From Tetradesmus obliquus (taxonomy: Eukaryota > Chlorophyta > Chlorophyceae > Sphaeropleales > Scenedesmaceae), in assembly GCA_030272155.1 (NCBI GenBank), contig CP126193.1, positions 6,386,001-6,450,000 of the forward strand: a stretch of DNA of 64,000 nucleotides, given 5' to 3'. The notes below the pieces were generated by a model, which saw only the letters and a program-made list of their open reading frames with translations, had not been told where the DNA came from and searched no databases. A program made the position numbers and the translations under genes. Of this stretch, positions 1-11,331 are shown in pieces (within the stretch, counting starts at the first letter, position 1; every line of letters starts with the position of its first letter).

Positions 1-502
1 TGCAGGACAGCTGTCCCCTTCAGCAGGCCCAACCTCTTCGCACCCAGCACCATTCACAAACAGCGAAGAAAAAGATCAGCAGCTTGTTTTTCGGATGTAC
101 AGTGCACTGTCCATGACTGTGGAAAGCGCACGCAGGCAGCAAAGCATCAGCACAGTGTGCTTGTACTGGCAGTGCACACCTGCATGGTGACCGTGTGGTG
201 TTACCCAAGTCGTACTATTTTACCAGTAGGACTTTAAAACAACCTTTCAACTATCTCTGATGAATTTATTGACTAGTTGCAGCCCTCTGAGACCGACAGT
301 GCAGACTCTGGACTCTGTTGGTCCCATCTAAACAGATCTGTCACACCTACCCAATGCATGTTTCAAGGGCCTGTCGATCACAAACACTACACTCATTGAT
401 AAAACTATCTCTGACTGGCTAAGATGGGCAGGCCCGCACGGCGATAGCCGAGCTTGTTTTCTAATCTTTTGCTGTGCGGTGTCTACTGTTTCCCGCCTGC
501 AG
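1..502. other. Probable intron sequence of the dikinase gene
   Basis: No exon with recognisable homology is seen before the acceptor at 501-502. Because the first recognised exon corresponds to the middle of a dikinase of about 1,400 residues, this stretch is most simply read as intron, with the N-terminal half of the gene lying to the left of the window. Open frames here are short and low in complexity. Confidence 0.5.
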
Positions 503-3500
503 TGCGAGTCGGACGACCTGCAGCAGTGCGGCAGGCTGTGGGGCCGCGTGGCTTCTGCAGGCAACCGCTGGAGCGGCGAGTGGGGCCTGCAGGCACTTGC
601 AGCAGCGCAGCGCCTGGAGCTGTCGCTTGCAGGATACGCGGATGACATGTGCAGCCACACACAGGTGCGACACACAGAAGGGCTGCTGGTTTGGACAGGG
701 ATAATCAGGTTGTGCAGGATCCTCTGATCCAGTGGCCTGCTGATCCGTGCACGGCGTCCACGGTGGCGGTGCAGCTGGGCAGGTTGCTGCATCGACCTGC
801 ACCCTGTCGACAAGCTGCACGTTCAATCCGTGTGCTTCACACCGTTGATGAATCACAGCTCATCCTGTTCTCACTTTTGCATGTCTTCTGGCCTCCTGTG
901 ATGCCGTTGGCTGTTGTCACTATGGCTCAATTGCTGACACGGTTTGTATGCTGCTGTCTGCTGCCGCCTGCTGCTGCAGCGCCACGCGGAGGCGCTGGGC
1001 AAGGCAGCCAAGGTGGACCAGGCATTCATCCTCAACTTTGGGGAGGAGGTGGTGCGAGGCCAGCCCGTGTTTGTGCTGAGCGGGCTGCTGCAGGACCTGG
1101 AGAGGCACCTGCGCGACGCAGCTGGCGCAGGACCCTGGCAGGTGAGGGTTTGAGCATATGTTTGACCAGATGTTTGACCAGATGTTGACCTTGCAGCAGC
1201 AGACTGTGTTGTGCTGCTATGGCTTTCAGACTTCCTGCAGGCATTGTCACCCTTTTCCGCAAATTGTTCAGGATGCTGCTCATCAGTGCTCAAGTAGGCT
1301 ATGTCATATGTTGAGTGCTGCATGTGTTGCCTGCTGCAGGTCATCAGCCAGATGCCTGCTCTGGGTGAGGTGACAGTCCAGAGCCTGACAGACATCAAGG
1401 GCCAGGCCTTCGCTTCAAACATAAAGTAGCACCTTTCAAGCACTTTTCCTCAGCAGTGTTTGTGTGTTGCTGCGCCTGCTGCCCCATCCTGCAGGTCATC
1501 AGCCAGGTGCCTGGTCTGGGCGAGGTGACAGTGCAGAGCTTTGCATGAAATCGGGGTTGTTGCTTAGCATTGTCTGTGTTGCTGTGCCTGCTGCCCCTCC
1601 TGCAGGTCATCAGCCAGGTTCCTGCACTGGGTGAGGTGACAGTGCAGAGCCTGGCAGACATCCAGGGCCAGGCCTTTGACAAGCCGCTGGTGCTCATCTG
1701 CGAGAAGCTGGGAGGCATGGAGGTGAGCAGCAGCAGCAGCAGCAGCGCTGCATGGACTAAGCAGCTGTGTGTGTGGGTTTGCAAATTCAGTTGCTGTGCT
1801 TGCTGCGTGATTGGTGCTAGAGGCTCTGCCAGCTTCGGGTGTTCCGTCCAGATCACGTATAGATGCAGCCAGCGCAGCAGTCCCACAATGCATGCCTGCC
1901 ACTAAAGTCAACTGCTTATTCTTGCTGTATCGGCACTGCTGCGCTGCTGCTGCTTGCAGGACATCCCGCCAGGCATCACTGCTGTGCTGACCAAGAGCAG
2001 CACTGATGTGCTGAGTCATGTGGCCATCAGGGCACGCAGCCAGGGAGTGCTGCTGGCCACATGCTTCGAGGACTCCGAGTGGCAGCGGCTTGTGGGCATG
2101 CAGGTGGGTTGTGTGCTGATGGCGGAGCGGCTGCGTCTGTTCAGCAACAGCAGACACACGCAGCAAGCTGCACACCTCTCCTTCCAGCAACAGCAGCTGC
2201 AGCAGCATCCGACACATGCCGTTGCCCTTCTGCGGCAAACGTTTGTCAGTGCTCCCCCATCACAAGATTGTATTTGTGCTTGCACCACCGCACCGTGCCA
2301 GCTGCATTGCACCGCTTTTATTCTGCCTTGAGCCCGCACCCTGTGAGTGGCAGTGGGTATGCACGGGGGCTGCTGCAGCAGCCAGGCAGTTGCAACCATT
2401 CAACTACAGCAGCAGCACTAAACAGCATGTGATTTCGTATCGCGGCAGCAACACTTGATGCAGCAGCATGGCGCCGCTCTTCAATCGTCGGCTTGAAGCA
2501 ATGCTCCGACACAACATGTGCAAGCCCCCCAGCAATCCCTGCGCTTACCACCGTTCATTTCGTTATGTACATCATCCATCCTGCCACTTGCAGGGCCAGC
2601 ACGTGAGCCTGGAGGTCAACCCAGCTGGCGAGGTCATGGCAGTGCAGGTGGACCCCCCAAGCGGTGATGCAGCGGCCGGCGCAGCCAGCAGGGGCGGGCG
2701 CAAACTGACGCTGGCAGCCCCTGCGCCATGGAGCGCCTGGGCGGTGGCAGAGCAGCAGTTTGGGCCTGGTGAGATACGCCTTTCGAGTTGCTGTTACATG
2801 CTCATCATGTTTTCAGAGTGTATGAGTGGCCAGTTCCTTGCTGTGTTGCTGCCATTCCATGCGTTGCATTCTGCTGCTGTCTGTCACAAATTGCTGTTGC
2901 ATCTTTTTTGAATATGTCTTTGAACCACGTTTCATCTGCTTGCTGCTGCTGCTGCCGCTGCTGCTGCTGCTGCTCAGCAGGCGTGGTGGGTGCCAATTCC
3001 AACAACCTGGCCAAGCTGTGCAACAAGCTGCCGTTGCATTATGTGTAGGTTTATTCATCTATAATCATTATAATAAACCATGTTATCGAATCGCTGCTGC
3101 AGGCGTGGTGGGTGCCAAGGCCAACAACCTGGCCAAACTGCGCAACAAGCTGCCGGAGTGGATCCAGGTTCCTGCAAGCGTGGCGCTGCCCTTCGGCACG
3201 TTTGAGCAGGTGCTGGCCTTTGGCGCCAACTCGGGCGCTGCTGCGCGGCTGAGGGAGCTGCAGCAGGAGCTAGGCAGAGCAGAGGTGAGGCTGACGGGGC
3301 TGTTATGTGCTGCATGCAGCAGGCAGTACCTTTGTGGCGCGGGAGAGAGACGTCGCGCGAGAGTGGCCTGTTACAGGGGTGCGCGCGGCAGCAGTAAAGC
3401 AGCGAGAGAGGTCAGTTACAGGGGTGGGCAAGCTATCGCCCTAGAGCGAGTCACTTGCCCCTCTTTCAGCTCACATATCATGAGAACCCGATAGCAGGCC

Positions 3501-5007
3501 ACAAGATGCAACCAAAGTAAAACTCCAGAGGCATCTTGCAGCCCCTACCTCCCCCTAAACCAACAAGCAGCAACGCTGGACTCGCAAATGAAAGGCAGTG
3601 GGCTGCCAGGCTGCACAGTTGCCCAGGCAGCAGCGGTTGCTGCCCTGGTATGCTGTCACAGCCTGGCAGGGTTCCATGGCCAAATGGATAAGGCGCCGGT
3701 CTACGGAACCGGAGATTCCAGGTTTGATCCCTGGTGGAATCGGTCAACGTAATTTTGACCGTTCGCATTGTCTTCTGGCGGTTAACTGCCCTGTGGCATC
3801 CACAAGATGCACCTTGTGTTGTGCAAAACCCTTTTGCTGAACTGTCATGTTGTGTGCTGTGCTACTGTGCCGTCGTATGCGTGTGCTTTACAGGTGGGAG
3901 CAGGTGTGCCGCTTGCCCTGGCAGAGATCAGGCAGCTGGTGCGAAGGCAGCTGCAGGCACCACCAGAACTTGTCCAGGTAAGACCAGCATTGCTCTCTTG
4001 AAGAGACCTGCTGCTTCTGTGCCGACGGCTGCTGTTACATGACACATTTGTAAAAGATCGGGGTTGATGTAAGTGCATGGGCCATCTGCAAAGGCAGCTG
4101 CAGGCACCACCAGAACTCATCCAGGTATTACCTGTTAAACAGCAGCAGGGCGCGCCAGCACGCGCTGTTATGTGACTGTTATGTAACAGATTTGTAACAA
4201 AAAGGGGGCATATCAGCATGGGCTCAGGCCCCACACAGTGGTGCAGCAGTTCTGAAGGCGGGGCAGCAAGCAATTCGTGTGGTGCCTGTAGCCTGTCTGC
4301 TACATGCACGCACTGTGTTGATGATCAAGCTGCTGCTGCATTACCTCCTGGTGCCTGTCTGCAGCAGTTCTAGTCCCGCCTTCTGCATCATGCCTGCTTT
4401 GCTCGCGTCCGATACCCTAACAACGCTTGCTGCCGTCTGCTTTTGCACTCCTGCTGCTGCCTGTCACTTGCAGGAGCTGTCGCGCACTGCTGCTGCTGCC
4501 GGCCTGCCAGGCGCAGAGAGCTGGACATCACCAGGAGAGTGGGCTCCCACGTGGGCAGCCATCACCAAGGTGCGGCTGCTGTAGTGTATTGGCTATGTTG
4601 TACAGCATGTTGGCTAGGCATGATAAGCAGCAGCTACAACCACCAGCCATTGGGCGCGCATGTGGGCGGCATCCACCAAGGTAGGCAGCGCAGCTCCTGC
4701 AGTGACAGAAAACATGCAACATTGTTGAAGTAGCACCTGATCAGGATGCGCTAAGCTGCATCCAGATCTGCTGCCGAAGCTGGGTAAATGCTTGCTTGCA
4801 GTCATTAGCGCGGATACGTTGCAGCTGCAGCAGTGCATTACACGTGTGCCTGTTTTGGCTGCGGCTGCCGCATGTCAGCTGCTGCATGTGTGCTCTTGCT
4901 AGCCACTGCCATCTGTCGTTTACCAAGTTTGCATTGTTTGACATTGACTGGCATACTGTCCCAACCTCACCAGCACACATGCATGATGCTCGGGTCTTTA
5001 GTCAACA

Positions 5008-5040
<33 letters not shown>

Positions 5041-6364
5041 AGGTGTGGGCCAGTCAGTGGGCGGAGCGCGCCTGGCTGAGCAGGCAGGCCTGCGGCGTGC
5101 CTGAGGGCCAGCTGTCCATGAGCGTGCTGCTGCAGCAGGTGCGCGGCAGTTACTGTCAGTCAGTGCGGTTGCAGGACAGCCCCTGCACGTTTGCTTTCCA
5201 ATCAGATGCTGTATGTGATGGACGCTGCTGCGCCGATGCATAAAGCAATGAAAGCGAGGCCAACCAGCTGACAATGACGATGCTGCTGCTGCTGCTGCTG
5301 TAGGTGGTTGACGGCCAGTACGCGTTTGTGCTGCACACCGCCAACCCGCTGACAGGGCGCCACGGCGACATGTTTGGGGAGCTGGTGGCAGGCCTGGGGG
5401 AGGTGCTGGTGAGTGGCGCTGCTGCTGCTGCTGCTGCTGCTAGCTGTAAGTGCAGGCTCTGCTGCTTTCGTTACTCGCTGCAAGGCTAGTGCCAAATGAG
5501 AGGGCAAGCCGGCGATGTGTATGAAGCTCTGGAGCTTAGGTGAAAGCGAACATTGTTGAAGGCAACACCATCCCGCTGCTGCTGCTGCTGCTGCTGCTGC
5601 AGGTCGGCAACTACCCAGGCCGTGCACTGAGCTTCTCAGATTCGCCTGGAGCTCCGGAGCCGCAGCTGCTGTCGCTGCCCAGCAAGCGCGTGGCGCTGTA
5701 TGCGCCCCAGGGCGGCACACTCATTGCGCGCAGCGACACCAACGGAGAAGATCTGGAGGCCTTTGCGGGAGCAGGACTCTATGACAGGTGCGTGAGAGAT
5801 TGTTGGAGTGTGCTTTAGTATATTGGAAGGGTGGGAGGGGGTGCATGGCATCAACAGAGAGGACCTGGAGGCCTTTGCAGGGCTGTACGACGTGTGCATG
5901 GGAGGTTTTCATGTATCGACATCAAGAACAATATTTGATACCTTGGGCAAGATGGATCTGGATACCACCTCAGCGATAGCAACGACGCCATCGTGGAAAA
6001 TGCCTGTATGTTACGCTGTGTACGCATCGCTGCTTGAATGCTGGAGGAACGCAGAAATGACATGACGTGCTGTATCAATCGATCATAACTCACTTCCTGC
6101 TGCTGCTGCTGCTGCTGCAGTGTGCCTGTGGTGCCCCTCAACGAGGTGACCATCGAAGCAGCAGAGGAAGCCCTTCTGTGGGATGGTGGCCTGCGCTCAC
6201 GCCTCATCGACAGCATCGTAGATGTGGGCCAGGCAGTTGAGGATGCCTTTGGAGGTGTTGCTCAGGACATTGAAGGGGTGTGGAGAGAGGGTAAGCTGGT
6301 GGTGGTGCAGGCGAGGCCACAGGTGCTGCCCACAGGGGCGGGAGATGGCAACGGCAGGCACTGA
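503..6364 (+). CDS. GWD1: Alpha-glucan, water dikinase, C-terminal part
   Basis: This enzyme phosphorylates starch glucosyl residues in the chloroplast, moving the beta-phosphate of ATP to glucan through a phosphohistidine and opening the granule for degradation. Exons I place: 503-664, 980-1141, 1606-1722, 1960-2103, 2594-2768, 3103-3284, 3894-3977, 4474-4569, 5043-5138, 5304-5408, 5603-5787, 6121-6364. Together they are 584 in-frame codons including TGA. The phosphohistidine segment DVLSHVAIRAR is in exon 1960-2103. The nucleotide-binding domain follows with NNLAKLRNKLPEWIQVPASV, QYAFVLHTANPLTG and ARSDTNGEDLEAFAGAGLYD, and it ends with DIEGVWREGKLVVVQARPQV. The family is about 1,400 residues long, so the starch-binding N-terminal half lies outside the window. 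The HVAIRAR context fits GWD1 better than phosphoglucan dikinase (PWD). Several introns end in CTG runs and several exons have truncated copies in the introns. Confidence 0.93.
1340..1543 (+). repeat. Two truncated upstream copies of dikinase exon 1606-1722
   Basis: Copies at about 1340-1410 and 1495-1543 repeat the start of the exon (VISQxPxLGEVTVQS) together with the CTGCAG acceptor and about 45 bases of intron tail. The first runs to QAF before diverging; the second breaks off sooner. Neither continues into an open exon with a donor, so they are inferred to be intronic relics. The full exon is the third copy. Confidence 0.85.
2981..3034 (+). repeat. Upstream copy of dikinase exon 3103-3284
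   Basis: The opening of the exon (GVVGAxxNNLAKLxNKLP) occurs once here, then again as the true exon 122 bases later. This copy ends at LHYV and a stop, and it sits behind its own CTG run and AG. Confidence 0.85.
3670..3742 (+). tRNA. tRNA-Arg (anticodon ACG), nested in a dikinase intron
   Basis: A full cloverleaf can be drawn. Acceptor 3670-3676 pairs with 3735-3741 (one G-U), D stem GCC/GGC at 3679-3681 and 3692-3694, anticodon stem CCGGT/ACCGG around loop CTACGGA with ACG at 3703-3705, T stem CCAGG/CCTGG at 3718-3722 and 3730-3734, discriminator G at 3742. There is no intron. The sequence closely resembles plant tRNA-Arg(ACG). The T loop reads TTTGATC instead of TTCGATC, which changes the normally invariant C56, so it could be a lightly decayed copy. 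A run of four T lies about 11 bases downstream. It is on the same strand as the host gene. Confidence 0.88.
4078..4126 (+). repeat. Downstream copy of dikinase exon 3894-3977
   Basis: The 3' end of the exon (RQLQAPPELxQ) and its GTA donor are repeated in the following intron. It duplicates the donor side only. Confidence 0.8.
4648..4682 (+). repeat. Downstream copy of dikinase exon 4474-4569
   Basis: A short decayed repeat of the exon end (GCxCxxGTGGGCxGCxATCxACCAAGGT) including the donor. Confidence 0.6.
5850..5892 (+). repeat. Downstream copy of dikinase exon 5603-5787
   Basis: NREDLEAFAGLYD repeats the NGEDLEAFAGAGLYD end of the exon, 60-100 bases after it, inside the intron before 6121. 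Confidence 0.75.
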
Positions 6365-7630
6365 ACAGCAGCAGCTGTGTTTAACCGGCATTGACCAGGG
6401 TTTGACCGGCGTTGACTGGCGGTGGTTTGCTCTGGGGTGGTGCTGGCAGTTGATTGGGCAGGTGTACTACTGTGTATGCTTTGAAAGCAGCTGCGTTGAC
6501 CAGAGTTTGACCGGCTTTGACCGGCGGCGGTTTGCTGGGATGGCGGCGGCTGTGGACTTTGCAGGTGTTCTGCTTCAGTGCTTGGTGTACGGAGGCTGTA
6601 CTTCATCATTGTGGCGTAGGAAATGTACTTGCATGTTGTGCTGTTTTGCATGTAGTTGCAGCGTTGCAGGGGTGGTAGCGGTTTTGGTTGCATTGTGTCC
6701 TGGCGCATGCAATGGGGTTGTTTGTCGATTGGGTTGCCAATGAAAGAGCTTGCGAGCTTCGTAATGCCGCAGTATCCTTGTGCGGCTGGCCATGTGCAGG
6801 ACACGAGTGCTAGTACTTCCCTGGAATTTTCCGAAACCTGGTCACAAAAACACTGTAATCGAAGGTGCTTGCAGATGTTGTAGTGCCCTGGCGTACTGGC
6901 GATGTTGGTGATGTTTTGTGCAGCAAGCCTTGCTTGGCTGAGCCCAGGGTAACGAAATAATGCTTGATCGGGAGCAGCTCGCTTACTTCCTTCCATCCAC
7001 GTGTGAACCTGCCACCAGGACAGCTCCAATACTCACCGCGTAGCACATGCATCTGTATCACTTTCTTACACCGGTTCAAATCAACTTCATGTCAGCGGCA
7101 AGCCAACTGCAACGAGATTGGTGACAGCCAACATCCTCCGGCCAGGCCATTGAACAGACTGCAGCTGTAGCTCATCCATCTGCCTCCACAAAAATAGTAC
7201 TAGTCACTAGACGGTCAGATAGTCGTGCAACAATGCCACCGTGGAGGTTGAACCTCCGGCAGCCCCAACTCCTGTACTTTTAAAAACCTCCTGTACTTCG
7301 TGTGTACTGTACAGCTGACACCACACGTAACACACTGCCACCGGTGCCTGATGAAGCTGCAACTATCCTCAGATCGCGCGGTTGTCAAAAAAGCGCCGTG
7401 CATCGCAACCTGGCGTGGGCCCTGCATCCCCCTGACACCCAAAGGCGCTGTCTAACAGTGCAATCGGATTGCACTGCAAGTAAAGGCGTTGGTGCCACCG
7501 CAATGCCGCCAACAACAGCCTCTACACAGCAACTTGCAAGTGGCACTTGCTACAACGCGCACTGTACAGTTTGTGCGTGCTTGAGCAACAACTACACCCC
7601 GCCACCCTCCAGAATATAGATTGAATCGTC
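6365..7630. other. 3' regions of two convergent genes
   Basis: This holds the 3' untranslated region of the dikinase and, from the other side, that of the minus-strand gene ending at 7631. TGTAA at 6853-6857 (plus) and its complement TTACA at 7066-7070 (signal for the minus gene) are plausible chlorophyte poly(A) signals. No further coding region is supported. Confidence 0.55.
6386..6590 (+). repeat. 106-bp tandem repeat rich in TTGACC, dikinase 3' UTR
   Basis: Two units starting near 6389 and 6495 share a TTGACC-rich opening, a GCGGTTTGCT-like block and a later GCAGGTGT segment. TTGACC/TTGACT occurs five or six times. The core resembles the W-box bound by WRKY factors, but it lies downstream of a gene and is probably just part of the tandem unit. 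Confidence 0.6.
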
Positions 7631-8034
7631 TCAGATCGCGCGATTGTCGCCGCCACGTGCATCGTAGCCAGGTGTGGGCCCCGCAGTGACGCTCTCTGGC
7701 GGGTCCTGGTCGATGGCTGGGGGAGACTTGGGCGGGCTGCTGCTGGGGATGGTGCCTGGCAGCAGCGGCAGCAGCACAACAGCAGCAGCGGGTGCAGCAA
7801 GCGAAACTTTACTGCAAGCCCGCCTTTCCAGTGCGTTCACTAAAGCCTGCCAGGCTGCTGCTGGGGATGGTGCTTGGCAGCGCAAACAGATCTAGAGCAG
7901 CAGCAGCAGGAGCGTGTGCAGCAAGCATATGTGTAAAACTGCCTCGCAGACAGCGCACACGCTTGTGCTCAAGAAGCAGGCCGCGCTGCGGGACGAGATT
8001 ACTGCACAGCACAGGACTCAGGAGCTATCGACTT

Positions 8035-8066
<32 letters not shown>

Positions 8067-10965
8067 CACGAAAGTATCCCAATGCTGGAACATACCTTCA
8101 TACTTCTCCACCTCCACCTCTGCCTGCGAGTCATCACTGCGTGTGGCGGTGCCTTCCTGCAGGCCCCCACGGGGCCAGTCCTGGCTGGTGGTGTGCGGGG
8201 GCTTGGCGTTGCGGGACACACCTGCTGAGTAGCAGCAGCAGCAGCATGTTTAGAGCGCCCACAGCATGCATGCAAGCGTACCTCAGATTGCGAAAGAGAC
8301 TGCTGGGCATGGCAGTCGAGAAAACTGCTAGGAGCAATCGGCCCTGCCCTTGCCAACAACATCTCCGTGAGGACTCGGAGGGTGTGTTGATTTATTAACC
8401 TTTGTTTTTTTTCTTGTTCTTATACATCTTAAACCCCTCTATGCAATGGCTGCTGGATTCTGCCTCATACAGTGCGTTCATTTGATGCAACATATTACTA
8501 GCATACTGGACCACCTCCTTGTACCTCCACACTGGGTTGGGCCGTGCGCTGCACGTACTGAGTACAACACCAGTATGGTCAACACCACGCAACAGCCCGC
8601 TCTCACCTTGGCCCTCATGTGTCAGGTCCTCCACTGCTCTCTCAGCGCGCTTGCCATCTCCTGAAAAGGCCCCACCAACCGCATCCACAATGTCTCCCTT
8701 GGCCCCAAGCCCCGGGGCCGCCGGCACACATGCCACCCTCAAATCCATTGAACACCTCCTATTGCCTCCGCACAACAGCTTGGGCTTGATCACAGCAACC
8801 GACAAGCGCCCAAAACACACAGGCAATCACATGTGCGCTCACCTTGCCCCTCGTGTGTCAGATCTTCAACTGCCCTCTCAACGCGCTTGCCATCCCCTGA
8901 AAAGGCCCCTCCAATGGCGTCCACGATGTCGCCCATGGCCCCAAGCCCGGGGCCGCCGGCACACATGCCATCCTCAAATCCACGAGGCACCTCCTACTGC
9001 CTCCACACAACAGCTTGTGCCTGATTACAGCAACAAAAGCGCCAAAAACACACACGCAATTACACCTACGCTCACCTTGCCCCTCATGTGTCAGGTCCTC
9101 CACAGCCCTCTCAACGCGCTTGCCATCTCCTGAAAAGGCGCCACCAACCGCATCCACAATGTCGCCCATGGCCCCAAGCCCGGGGCCGCCTGCCTGGCCC
9201 GCTGCTTCAGGGCTGGGTGAGGCATCACCCGAGGCCACAAATCCGCTGGACTTGGCACTGCAACAAGAAGAGGTAGCAGGGGTGATACCGTATGTCAAAC
9301 ATGTAATCACAGGTAGCAGGGATACTCCCAGTCGACAGATCTCCAGGGGATGGGAGAGCAAACGGCAACAGGTTTTGGAAAGAAACAGGCATTGCAGACA
9401 GCAGCAATACGTTGGCCCCAAGCCCGGGGCCGCCGGCCTGGCCTGCTGCCTCTGGATTAGGTGAGGCAGCACCAGAGGCAACAAAGCCGCTGGACTTGGC
9501 ACTGCATGGCAACAGATGAGGAAGACAGGTGGAGGGAGACACTTTGTTATGGTAAAGAAAAGGGTATGACTTCATGCATGCTGGCTCTCTGTGAAGCGAA
9601 GCAGTTCTGCTGCCTCAGGTCTGGGTGAGGCGTCCCCTGAGGCAACAAAGCCGCTGGACTTGGCACTGAACAGGAAAGATGAAAGGCTAGAGCAGGGAAA
9701 GGCAATCTGTTAAAGTCAAAGACAAGAGTGTGGATCATGCCTGCTGTTTGCATTGAGAAGGTCTGCTGCCTCGGGGCTGAGCGAGGCGTCACCTGAAGCC
9801 ACAAAGCCACTGGACTTGGCACTGCAGGGGATGAAAACTGAGTGGGGGCGTTAGTTCAAGTACCAGGTACGTTGGCGCCGTTTGATGGCCAGGAGAGGAG
9901 GTGTGACGCCTTACGCGTATCCCATGCATAAACATGGACATGCACACTATAATTCAAGCAAAGTCAGAGCTTTGGTAGCTCAACAGAGTCTGATGGTAAA
10001 GCCACCGCTTTGTAAGGTTGCATACGATGGTTGTGCAAGGATGCACACCCGAACAACCACTGCGCTACATGATGATCTGCTGCTACAAACTGGCCTGCTG
10101 GCCAGCGCGACAGAAGATCATGATGTAGCGTCATGGTGACCAGCCTACAGCGCCTGCCTTCCCCAGGCTTTGTCACTTCTGAGGTGGCCGAGGTGCCAAC
10201 TGAATCACGCTGCAGCTAGCTTGTGCCAACACAGTAGTGTTGCACCTGCAGGTTGCGCCTGCATTCCCGCCCACTCAACCATTGCACTAGCTCGTCACAG
10301 CACTTCCCGCTCACATGCTTAAACAGCTGCCTGCCTCAAACTGCGCGGCTGCTTGAGGGCCGGGCACCTTCCCGCACGTAGCTTGTGGCAGCACAGCATA
10401 CACAATCTATCCTCACGCTTCCAGCCCCATCAACCCACCTGGCATCTGCAGCAGCAGCGATCTTGCTGTCACCTGCCTGCTGCCCCTTACTACCCATGCT
10501 CTCTGCTGCATCGTGTGCTGCCTCGCCTGCAGTGCGGCCCCTGCTGCCTGTCTGGCCGCTGCTGGCATCTGCATTGGGTGATGCTGATGTGGCGGCGCGT
10601 GATGAGGAGAAAGCAGCAGCAGCGCCTGGCAGAGTGCTGTTGGCTGCTGCAAAGCACAGGGCAGGTGCACCTGGAGCAAGGCACAAGGAAGAGGTACATT
10701 GCACGAAGTTAGAGAACAAGTTAGTCCTGATGCAACGTGTGGGTTGGCCATAACCACATGTGGAAAAGCCAACTCGGGAGAGTGTTGAGCAGCGTACTGC
10801 AGCAGAGCAGCTACAGCATGGCAAGCACTTGAACCCGCAACTAAACGCCCCAACGGAGTAGCCGAAAGCATACGTTGCTATGCAAAGGGCATGCCCAAGT
10901 CGCGGCAGCTCACCTGCGGCTACAGGACTAGCCAGTACTCTGTGTGCAGCACGCAGCAGAGCCAT
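7631..10965 (-). CDS. Unrecognised hydrophilic protein with an organellar-type leader
   Basis: Five exons join in frame into 238 residues: 10914-10965, 10439-10670, 9076-9257, 8096-8221, 7631-7755 (minus strand, read downward). The start MALLRAAHRVLASPVAA is Arg/Ala-rich without acids, as in mitochondrial or plastid transit peptides. A low-complexity Ala/Ser/Gly stretch follows, then the best-defined segment (MGDIVDAVGGAFSGDGKR and ERAVEDLTHEGQ), then a Pro-rich acidic tail containing KPPHTTSQDWPRGG and ending GGDNRAI. I do not recognise the family. The amphipathic Ala/Lys/Glu middle and hydrophilic tail are vaguely like late-embryogenesis-abundant proteins, which is only a guess. The gene is divergent from the dehydrogenase at 11332, with 366 bp between start codons. 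Its third exon is flanked by truncated copies on both sides. Confidence 0.65.
8603..8963 (-). repeat. Two downstream copies of the third exon of the 7631-10965 gene
   Basis: Copies at about 8851-8963 and 8603-8720 repeat the end of the exon (GDIVDAxGGAFSGDGKRxER to HEGQ) and retain a GTGAG donor. Both stay open and are close to the true exon in sequence, so they are young or conserved. A short copy of the last exon's start also lies at about 7855-7875. Confidence 0.9.
9420..9820 (-). repeat. Three upstream copies of the third exon of the 7631-10965 gene
   Basis: Copies at about 9761-9820, 9606-9667 and 9420-9504 (upstream on the minus strand) all repeat the exon start CSAKSSGFVASGxAS with its GCAG acceptor. 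The nearest to the exon reaches furthest into it (to GPGLGA), so the copies differ in length. Confidence 0.9.
10054..10138. repeat. Imperfect inverted repeat (hairpin) in an intron
   Basis: Arms at about 10054-10095 and 10100-10138 are roughly three-quarters complementary. Best matched is CGCTACATGATGATCT against the complement of AGATCATGATGTAGCG. A tiny loop separates the arms. It lies in the intron between 10438 and 9258 of the minus-strand gene. It could be a small inverted-repeat element or a foldback RNA. Confidence 0.5.
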
Positions 10966-11331
10966 GGTCCTAGGTTTGCTGCACGATGTGAGTGAGGGAG
11001 ATGGTGTTGTAATATCGCTAAAATTGGTGAACAATATGAACAAGGAAACATTGCTGTCGCCGTGTTGCAGTGATCAATCTTGTGCTGAGGCTTTCGATGT
11101 GTCATCGTGACATCCCCAGTGCGAGCCATCGTGCGTCCACGAGCGGTAGTAATAGCCCTGCTGAGTGTGCATTGCATTATAATATCTTTGTACTGATGCT
11201 GAAGTTAACACGCGAATTTGGGCCAACACAGCAGCAGCTGCGGTTGCATTTGCAAGTACATTGTACTGTGTGGTCCAGGTGACATTGACCTTCTGCTTCC
11301 CTGCTTAGTGCACTCTGCTGGTCAATCCATC
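10966..11331. promoter_or_regulatory. Divergent promoter region
   Basis: The 366 bp between the start codons of two head-to-head genes must hold both 5' untranslated regions and core promoters. No clear TATA box or known operator is seen. Both products have organelle-type leaders, which is compatible with shared control, but that is inference. Confidence 0.5.

Noticed and set aside
9962-10045. tRNA-Thr-like stretch (GCTTTGGTAGCTCA and CTTTGTAAG)
   Set aside because: The D-arm and anticodon-like pieces are suggestive, but acceptor and T stems do not pair and there is no GTTCRANYC box.
10413-10871. Overlapping frames antisense to or inside the 7631-10965 gene
   Set aside because: They overlap the exon that joins in phase with four others and have worse composition and no leader or domain.
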